From contig JAZGGH010000051.1 of the NCBI GenBank assembly GCA_036480335.1, forward strand, positions 118,687-182,686: DNA of 64,000 bases, read 5' to 3'. Below the pieces are notes generated by a model. It made no database searches. It saw only the letters and a list, made by a program, of their open reading frames with translations, and was not told where the DNA came from. This stretch comes from JAZGER01 sp036480335 (GTDB lineage: Bacteria > Pseudomonadota > Gammaproteobacteria > DSM-19610). A program made the position numbers and the translations under genes. Of the stretch, positions 58,365 to 64,000 are shown in pieces. How positions within the stretch are numbered: the first letter of the stretch is position 1; each line of letters starts with the position of its first letter.

Positions 58365-60779
58365 ATGTCATTATTCAGACGCTTTACGCGCTTTACCCTG
58401 TATTCGTTTTTATCGTTGTCGGTACTGGCTATGCTCGCAGTCCTGGGGGTCTACTTGTATATCGAACCAAAACTCCCGAATATTGACCAATTGCAGGATG
58501 TTCAGTATTCAGTGCCGTTGCGAATTTATACCCGTGATGGCAAGTTAATGGGCGAATTTGGCGAGCAGCGACGTCGGCCGACCAAATATGAAGACTTGCC
58601 GAAGCAGGCGATACAGGCAATTCTGGCGATAGAAGACAACCGCTTTTTTGAGCATAAGGGAATTGATTACAGGGGCTTGCTGAGAGCGGGTGTCCAGTTG
58701 CTTCGCACCGGCCGGAAAAGCCAGGGCGGTAGCACCATTACCATGCAGGTGGCGAAAAACTTCTTCCTGAGCAGTGAAAAAACCTATTTAAGGAAGTTGA
58801 ATGAAATATTTCTGGCTTTAAAAATAGAGCGGGCGTTGAGCAAGCAGCAAATTCTGGAGCTGTATCTTAATAAAATCTACTTTGGTCAGAGAGCCTATGG
58901 TATTGGTGCCGCTGCCCGGGTTTACTATGGCACCCCACTGGATGATCTGGCTCTGCCACAAATGGCTATGATAGCGGGTTTGCCCAAGGCGCCATCAAGC
59001 AATAATCCGATCAGTAATCCAGAGCGCGCTCTGATACGACGAAACTACGTATTAAAGCGTATGTATGTACTTAATTTTATTAATTCTCAGGAATATCTGG
59101 ATGCCATCAAGGTGGAGGATAACGCTACAGTACATACAGCAGATATGGAGCTGGAAGCGGCCTACGTTGCTGAAATGGTGCGTAACCAGATGATTCAGGA
59201 ATTCGGTGAAAAAATCTACAGCAAGGGTTACAGGGTGGTGACCACCATTGATAGCAAGCTTCAGGATACGGCGAATCGGGCAATTCAGGCAGGTTTGCTG
59301 GATTACAATCGACGCCATGGTTATCGTGGCGTTGAAGGGCATGTTGATTTGCCAGAAAACGGCGATGAAATCGTCTGGCAGTCTTTTCTGGAGGCAAAAT
59401 CTTCTGTCAGTCGTTTGTTACCAGCACTGGTAATAGCGACCAAAGAGCAGTCGGCGAAAGTTTTTGTATCAGAAATCGGTTTGGTCACAATTAACTGGGA
59501 TGGCTTATCCTGGGCTAGTTTGTATGTTGATGTCAATAAACGTGGCGAGGAACCGCAGCAGTCTGCGGATATTCTGCAGCCCGGCGATTTGATCCGTGTC
59601 GAGGCGCTAGCGGAAAATCAGTGGCGTTTGGCGCAAATTCCGGATGTGGAGGGTGCACTGGTTTCGCTGCGCCCAAATGATGGGGCGCTGCTTGCGTTGG
59701 CCGGGGGGTTTGATTTTTTCAAGAGTAAATTCAATCGAGCTGTTCAGGCTCAACGCCAGCCTGGTTCCAGTTTCAAGCCGTTTATTTATTCAGCCGCATT
59801 AGCGAAAGACTATACGCTGGCGAGCGTTTTTAATGATGCGCCCGTCGTTTTTGATGATCCGGAACTAGAAACGATGTGGCGACCGCGTAATTCCAGTGGC
59901 CGATTTTATGGACCGACAAGAATGCGTGTTGCCTTGACCAATTCTCGCAATCTGGTGTCTATTCGTTTGCTTAGATCGATTGGTATAGCCTATGCCGCAG
60001 ATTTCGTTGAACGTTTTGGATTTACTCCTGAGCAGATTCGTCGGGATTTATCGCTGGCTCTGGGCAGCAGTACGGTGACACCCATGCAAATGGCCAGGGC
60101 CTACAGCGTCATAGCGAATGGTGGCTATCTTGTCGAACCCTATTTTATTCAATCTGTGATTGATACGACGACAGATGAAGAAATATTCACGGCTAAGCCT
60201 GTTGTCGCCTGCCAACATTGCTATGAACGCGATTCGGCTGTGCCAGCAGAGGGGATAACCCAGGCAAAACAAGTGATGCCAGACGAAGATGTATTCCTGC
60301 TGACATCAATGCTGCAAGATGTGATTAAACAGGGGACCGGTAAGGCGGCGATGGCGCTGGGCCGTAGTGATCTATCCGGAAAAACCGGCACCACCAATGA
60401 TCAGCGCGATGCCTGGTTTTGCGGCTTCAACAGTCGGCTGGTAACGACTGTCTGGGTTGGTTTCGATCAGGTTCAGGAATTGGGGAATGGTGAATATGGT
60501 GGTAAAGCGGCTTTACCTATCTGGATGGACTATATGCGAATCGCTCTTGTAGGTGTCCCGGAAGTCATACTGACACCGCCGGATGGGATTGTAACGGCGA
60601 GGATTGATTCGGAAAATGGTTTGTTGATGCCGCCTGAAAGTCGTAGCGGCATTGAGGAGTTTTTTCGCGAGGGTAATGTACCGGAAGAAATCAGCGAATC
60701 TGCTGTTGATCGCTTTGGTGGGGTTATCAGTATGCCTGATGGTGGAGCGATTCAGGAAGAGGTTGAACCCTTATTCTGA
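58365..60779 (+). CDS. mrcA: penicillin-binding protein 1A
   Basis: Bifunctional class A PBP that polymerises and cross-links peptidoglycan. The 804 residues have an N-terminal membrane anchor (about 10-31), the glycosyltransferase domain with EDNRFFEHKGIDYRG and GGSTITMQVAKNFFLS, an OB-like insert near 310-420 and the transpeptidase with SxxK in GSSFKPF (near 468), SxN-type in TNSRN and KTG in SGKTGTTND. All catalytic motifs are intact. Divergent from pilM. Confidence 0.97.
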   Translation: MSLFRRFTRFTLYSFLSLSVLAMLAVLGVYLYIEPKLPNIDQLQDVQYSVPLRIYTRDGKLMGEFGEQRRRPTKYEDLPKQAIQAILAIEDNRFFEHKGIDYRGLLRAGVQLLRTGRKSQGGSTITMQVAKNFFLSSEKTYLRKLNEIFLALKIERALSKQQILELYLNKIYFGQRAYGIGAAARVYYGTPLDDLALPQMAMIAGLPKAPSSNNPISNPERALIRRNYVLKRMYVLNFINSQEYLDAIKVEDNATVHTADMELEAAYVAEMVRNQMIQEFGEKIYSKGYRVVTTIDSKLQDTANRAIQAGLLDYNRRHGYRGVEGHVDLPENGDEIVWQSFLEAKSSVSRLLPALVIATKEQSAKVFVSEIGLVTINWDGLSWASLYVDVNKRGEEPQQSADILQPGDLIRVEALAENQWRLAQIPDVEGALVSLRPNDGALLALAGGFDFFKSKFNRAVQAQRQPGSSFKPFIYSAALAKDYTLASVFNDAPVVFDDPELETMWRPRNSSGRFYGPTRMRVALTNSRNLVSIRLLRSIGIAYAADFVERFGFTPEQIRRDLSLALGSSTVTPMQMARAYSVIANGGYLVEPYFIQSVIDTTTDEEIFTAKPVVACQHCYERDSAVPAEGITQAKQVMPDEDVFLLTSMLQDVIKQGTGKAAMALGRSDLSGKTGTTNDQRDAWFCGFNSRLVTTVWVGFDQVQELGNGEYGGKAALPIWMDYMRIALVGVPEVILTPPDGIVTARIDSENGLLMPPESRSGIEEFFREGNVPEEISESAVDRFGGVISMPDGGAIQEEVEPLF

Positions 60780-60851
60780 TTTGTTTAGCCTCGAATTCTC
60801 TTGTGTTTCCCACAGGCCATAAAAAATCATTAAAAGTGGTAAATTAGTGCA

Positions 60852-61451
60852 ATGCCAAGAAAATATAGCCATATCAGGGAGGTAATAGCCCAGGAGGCTG
60901 CTAAAATAGTGGTTGAAAGTGGTGTCAGGGATTATTTGCTGGCAAAACGTAAGGCTGCCAGCATGCTCGGTTTTCAGGACAGTAAGCTGTTGCCGGCAAA
61001 TACTGAAATAGAAAAGGCGGTAGTCGCTCATCTCAATTTATTTCAGGCTGACACTTATCTTGAGGCATTGTCTGTACAGCGCAATTCTGCTGTAGAGGCG
61101 ATGAAGTTCTTCAAGTTGTTTTCACCACGTCTGGTAGGCCAGGTACTGGCAGGGACGGCATCGAGGCATTCTGTGATTACTTTACATCTGTTTGCAGACA
61201 CGCCGGAAGATGTCATTTTCCGTTTAATGGGTGAAAATATCCCTTTTGAATCAGACAGTATGCGTTTTAGATTCAGTCGTGATGAGTTCCGAGAATACCC
61301 GGCATTTCATTTTACTGCGGGAGAAGAGCAAATAGAGCTGGTTGTTTTTCCTGTTGCCGGTCTCAGGGAAGCGCCAATGAGTCCTGTCGATGGCAATCCC
61401 ATGCAACGCGCATCATTGGCTGATGTGCAGGCGCTGTTAGTTGGTGGTTGA
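60852..61451 (+). CDS. conserved-looking protein of unknown function
   Basis: A 199-residue soluble protein, no signal peptide. The N-terminal ~90 residues look helical (REVIAQEAAKIVVESGVRDYLLAKRKAASMLGF) and the C-terminal half is mixed alpha/beta (RLVGQVLAGTASRHSVITLHLFADTPEDVIFRLMGENIPFES in blocks), with IELVVFPVAGLREAPMSPVDG near the end. The LFADTPEDV and SPVDGNPMQRAS stretches look like conserved motifs, and a nucleotidyltransferase-like fold is conceivable, but I cannot name the family. It converges on maeB with adjoining stop codons. Confidence 0.75.
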   Translation: MPRKYSHIREVIAQEAAKIVVESGVRDYLLAKRKAASMLGFQDSKLLPANTEIEKAVVAHLNLFQADTYLEALSVQRNSAVEAMKFFKLFSPRLVGQVLAGTASRHSVITLHLFADTPEDVIFRLMGENIPFESDSMRFRFSRDEFREYPAFHFTAGEEQIELVVFPVAGLREAPMSPVDGNPMQRASLADVQALLVGG

Positions 61452-62714
61452 TTAATCGAGTTTAAACGGCACCAGTTTATAGTGCTTCGGGTAACCGCTA
61501 CGAGCAACCCCAGAATTGATGGCGGCCTGTGCAATTGCCGTTGGCACAAAATCAATCAGCCTTGGGTCTAATGGTTTAGGAATAATGTATTGCGGGCCGA
61601 ATGCAAGGGCATCCAGACCATAGGCGGCCAGGGTTTCCGGGAGTACCGGTTCTTTGGTGAGCGCCTGCAGACCTCTGACTGCGGCGATGGCCATCGCCTG
61701 ATTAATGGTTGTTGCACGCACATCCAGTGCGCCTCGAAAAATGAACGGAAACCCCAGCACATTGTTGACCTGGTTAGGGTAGTCGCTACGGCCTGTGGCC
61801 ATAATCAGATCATCACGAACCGCCAGTGCCGTTTCAGGGAGAATTTCCGGATCAGGATTGGATAAGGCAAATACCACCGGATTGGCAGCCATGGATTTGA
61901 TCATGTCGTTAGTGATCAGGTTAGGGCCGGAAACGCCAATAAAGACATCGGCACCATCCATAGCATCAGCAAGAGTACGTTTCTGCGTATTCACTGCCAG
62001 TGTCTGTTTTTGTTCGTTGAGATTATCCCTGCCTTTATAAATGACGCCCTGACGATCAACCATGAGAATTTTTTCAGGCTCAGCACCTAATGCATGCAGT
62101 AAATTAATGGAGGCGATACCTGCGGCTCCAGCTCCAAGGCAGACAATATTGATGTTACTGATCGATTTTTTGACCAGTTCCAGCGCATTCAGCAGGCCAG
62201 CACAAATGATAATGGCGGTGCCATGCTGGTCATCATGAAAAACCGGAATATCAAGCTCTTCAATGAGGCGTTTTTCAATTTCAAAGCAGCGCGGCGCTGA
62301 AATATCTTCGAGATTAATGCCACCGAATCCGCCGGCAATGTGTTTGGTGGTGGTGATGAAAGCCTCAACATCCTGAGTGTCGACCTCAATATCAAAGACA
62401 TCAATATCGGCAAATCGCTTGAACAGGACGCCTTTGCCTTCCATGACGGGTTTGCCAGCCAGAGCGCCGACATTGCCAAGCCCAAGAACAGCACTACCAT
62501 CGGTAATGACGGCGACTAGATTGCCTTTGCTGGTATAACGGTAGGCAGCCTCGCTGTCAGCAGCGATTTCCCGAACCGGTTCAGCCACACCTGGGGTATA
62601 GGCCAGAGACAGATCCTGTTGGGTTTCACATTTTTTGGTCAGCTGAATGGCGATTTTTCCTGGTGTGGGTTTTTCGTGGTAATCCAGCGCTGCTTTTTTC
62701 AGGTCGTCAAACAT
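61452..62714 (-). CDS. maeB: NADP-type malic enzyme, short form
   Basis: Oxidatively decarboxylates malate to pyruvate and CO2 with reduction of NAD(P). The 420 residues cover the malic-enzyme domain only; the C-terminal phosphotransacetylase-like domain of E. coli MaeB is missing, as in many short MaeB proteins. Motifs: [40 protein letters not shown] (in blocks), [37 protein letters not shown] for the nucleotide and [12 protein letters not shown]. The order mrcA-unknown-maeB-nuc-rpmE is collinear with related genomes (from memory). Confidence 0.95.
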   Translation of the reverse strand: MFDDLKKAALDYHEKPTPGKIAIQLTKKCETQQDLSLAYTPGVAEPVREIAADSEAAYRYTSKGNLVAVITDGSAVLGLGNVGALAGKPVMEGKGVLFKRFADIDVFDIEVDTQDVEAFITTTKHIAGGFGGINLEDISAPRCFEIEKRLIEELDIPVFHDDQHGTAIIICAGLLNALELVKKSISNINIVCLGAGAAGIASINLLHALGAEPEKILMVDRQGVIYKGRDNLNEQKQTLAVNTQKRTLADAMDGADVFIGVSGPNLITNDMIKSMAANPVVFALSNPDPEILPETALAVRDDLIMATGRSDYPNQVNNVLGFPFIFRGALDVRATTINQAMAIAAVRGLQALTKEPVLPETLAAYGLDALAFGPQYIIPKPLDPRLIDFVPTAIAQAAINSGVARSGYPKHYKLVPFKLD

Positions 62715-62731
62715 GGACTGTCTATCCCATT

Positions 62732-63532
62732 CTAGTGTGTAGTCGGTGATTGTAAGCTGTCAGAGGTGGCAGCGTCTATAATTTGGGTTCGTATTGCGGC
62801 GGGGTGTGTGAGTTTCATATTTAACTGGCCACGTGAGCCGTAAATCCAGCCACGAACTTCAAGTTGTTCGCCAATCCAGGCCGTTGATGGCCGGGGTATG
62901 AAGGCGGCGAGTGCTGATTTTGGAATCATCAGGGCTACACGGTTATCGAGATACAGCCAGTGCGTTTTAAGTGTTTCACGGTATCGGCTTACGCGCCCAT
63001 GGGTGAGGTGGAAGCCCTTGTCTCTGAGTTTGAGGTTGCCGGCTTTCTTGCTGGCATAGTTGTCGACTGACCAGATGCCTTTGTTGTGACGACGAGCTTG
63101 ATCTTCCGCAGCACGTAAGCAGTCTGCTGATTGTGTGTTTTTCCCAACAGCAACCATCCAGCCAAGCCCGTCTGCAATCAGCAATTCGGCGATAGAGCGA
63201 CCATCAGGCAGGTAGATATGCGCCAGTTGGCGATGGTGTCTGTCTTTGGGTTCCTGGCCAGGTTGTAGTAATGCAATATTGCCAGCGATAAACAGGAGTT
63301 TTCTCAGTTTGTCTCTAGCTGTGATGGCCAGAGGTTGATTTTGTCGACCCTCTCGTCCGATTTCCGGGGTATTAATACCGATCAGGCGAACACGTGATCC
63401 ATTTTTCAGTGTCAGAGTGTCGCCATCATACACATGCCGAATCTGTATTTTCTGCACGTTCGAAGAGGTTGGTACCGAGCAGTCGGCAACCGCCTCCAGT
63501 GCGCAGCACAGGAGCAGAGCAGTGCCTGCCAT
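62732..63532 (-). CDS. secreted thermonuclease-family protein (SNase-like)
   Basis: A staphylococcal-nuclease-fold protein, about 266 residues from ATG 63532 (MAGTALLLCCALEAVADC, a signal peptide). A start at 63601 overlapping the rpmE stop is possible, but it would place the rpmE terminator inside the coding region. The nuclease core has HVYDGDTLTLKNGSRVRLIGINTPEIG (catalytic Asp, Arg and Glu, in blocks), ARDKLRKLL and the second Arg region HHRQLAHIYLPDG. A C-terminal beta-rich ~110 residues (about 155-266) follow. Exported nuclease activity is inferred. Confidence 0.88.
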   Translation of the reverse strand: MAGTALLLCCALEAVADCSVPTSSNVQKIQIRHVYDGDTLTLKNGSRVRLIGINTPEIGREGRQNQPLAITARDKLRKLLFIAGNIALLQPGQEPKDRHHRQLAHIYLPDGRSIAELLIADGLGWMVAVGKNTQSADCLRAAEDQARRHNKGIWSVDNYASKKAGNLKLRDKGFHLTHGRVSRYRETLKTHWLYLDNRVALMIPKSALAAFIPRPSTAWIGEQLEVRGWIYGSRGQLNMKLTHPAAIRTQIIDAATSDSLQSPTTH

Positions 63533-63548
63533 AATGCTCTGAAGAGAA

Positions 63549-63577
63549 ACAAAAAAGGCGCCGTCTGCGGGCGCCTT
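63549..63577 (-). terminator. rho-independent terminator after rpmE
   Basis: On the minus strand AAGGCGCC and GGCGCCTT form a perfect 8-bp stem with a seven-base loop, followed by TTTTGTTTC. It lies 24 bases beyond the rpmE stop and just before the preferred start of the nuclease gene. Confidence 0.88.
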
Positions 63578-63600
63578 CTGTCTGCCTTGCTGGTTGAGCA

Positions 63601-63813
63601 TCAGGCCTTTTTCATGTTCCCATACTTGCGACGGAAGCGATCTACACGACCACCACTGTCAAGAATTTTCTGCTTGCCCGTGTAGAAGGGGTGGCATTGG
63701 GAGCAGACTTCAATTGAAAGATCCCTGCCGGCAGTCGAGCGTGTTTTAAAACTGTCTCCGCAACTGCAGGTGACGGATACTTCTTCGTATACTGGATGTG
63801 TGTCTGCTTTCAT
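63601..63813 (-). CDS. rpmE: 50S ribosomal protein L31, zinc-binding form
   Basis: A 70-residue ribosomal protein. ATG 63813 gives [19 protein letters not shown], the usual L31 beginning; longer frames extend into a repeat element and are not expected to be translated. CxC (CSCG) and CxxC (CSQC) cysteines mark the zinc-binding C+ form, and [24 protein letters not shown] is the family signature (in blocks). CAGGA lies 11 bases upstream. A MITE-like element begins 28 bases before the start, so the promoter must be inside or beyond it. Confidence 0.96.
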   Translation of the reverse strand: MKADTHPVYEEVSVTCSCGDSFKTRSTAGRDLSIEVCSQCHPFYTGKQKILDSGGRVDRFRRKYGNMKKA

Positions 63814-63841
63814 AAGTTTGAAATCCTGAAATGTTGGTCCG

Positions 63842-63988
63842 CCAGCAGGCTGTTGAAAAACCCTCATGCGGCAACAATCCTGCGTTAAAAATCGGCTCAA
63901 AATGCTCATGTACTGCGTGTACACTGCGCTTTTTCGCCAATTTTTGCCTTGTCTTGCGCTCGCCTGAGACTTTTCAACAGCCTGCTGG
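63842..63988. mobile_element. MITE-like element with 18-base perfect terminal inverted repeats
   Basis: Ends CCAGCAGGCTGTTGAAAA (63842-63859) and TTTTCAACAGCCTGCTGG (63971-63988) are exact reverse complements, bounding 147 bases with no gene. The GCAGGCTGTTGAAAAA end sequence is one I associate with short non-autonomous elements common in Gammaproteobacteria. It sits between rpmE and the window edge. No clear target duplication was seen. Confidence 0.85.
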
Positions 63989-64000
63989 TCACCCGAATCA

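Noticed and set aside
63533..63601. Nuclease start at 63601, overlapping the rpmE stop (TGATG)
   Set aside because: This would put a strong terminator inside the coding region and add residues in front of the signal peptide; it cannot be fully excluded.

Overview
The window is a continuous stretch of a gammaproteobacterial chromosome of moderate GC content. The gene orders atpHAGDC-glmU-glmS, pilMNOPQ-aroK-aroB-damX-gltBD-hemE and rpmE-nuc-maeB are typical of the class. A sulfur oxygenase reductase gene with every known active-site residue in register suggests a sulfur-oxidising lineage (Chromatiales or Thiotrichales-like); this placement is inference. No rRNA, tRNA or CRISPR array was seen.

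Layout. 0-8 kb: the F1 part of the ATP synthase operon, entered inside atpH, followed by the UDP-GlcNAc genes glmU and glmS. 8-14.4 kb: small unknown proteins, a YcgN-like Cys-cluster protein, and a three-gene unit of two large P-loop GTPases and a membrane-anchored partner whose reading frame is broken. 14.4-28.1 kb: rsmJ and uvrD (with a LexA-box-like site between them), a Sel1-repeat protein, a small membrane protein, polyphosphate kinase, a PAS-GGDEF-EAL protein, an orphan TRAP-type binding protein and priA. 28.1-36.1 kb: an accessory block with a 1699-residue secreted multidomain protein, an HNH endonuclease gene whose stop codon runs into an integron attC-like hairpin, and a secreted protein ending in a dockerin-like module. 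36.2-42.1 kb: pntA1-pntA2-pntB transhydrogenase, a second HNH protein, sulfur oxygenase reductase, a parvulin and a fructosamine-kinase-like protein. 42.2-58.2 kb, all minus strand: pilMNOPQ, aroKB, damX, gltBD and hemE. 58.3-64 kb: PBP1A, an unknown protein, malic enzyme, a secreted nuclease and ribosomal protein L31, ending in a MITE-like element.

Working together: ATP synthase and transhydrogenase handle energy and NADPH; glmU/glmS, PBP1A and DamX serve the cell wall and division; pilMNOPQ builds the type IV pilus machine; gltBD, aroKB and hemE are core biosynthesis; uvrD and priA are genome maintenance. The most notable items are the sulfur oxygenase reductase, the lone attC-like site with its HNH cassette, a four-copy cysteine-bearing domain in the giant secreted protein, the paired GTPase unit, and a terminator-like hairpin whose loop holds the aroK start codon.
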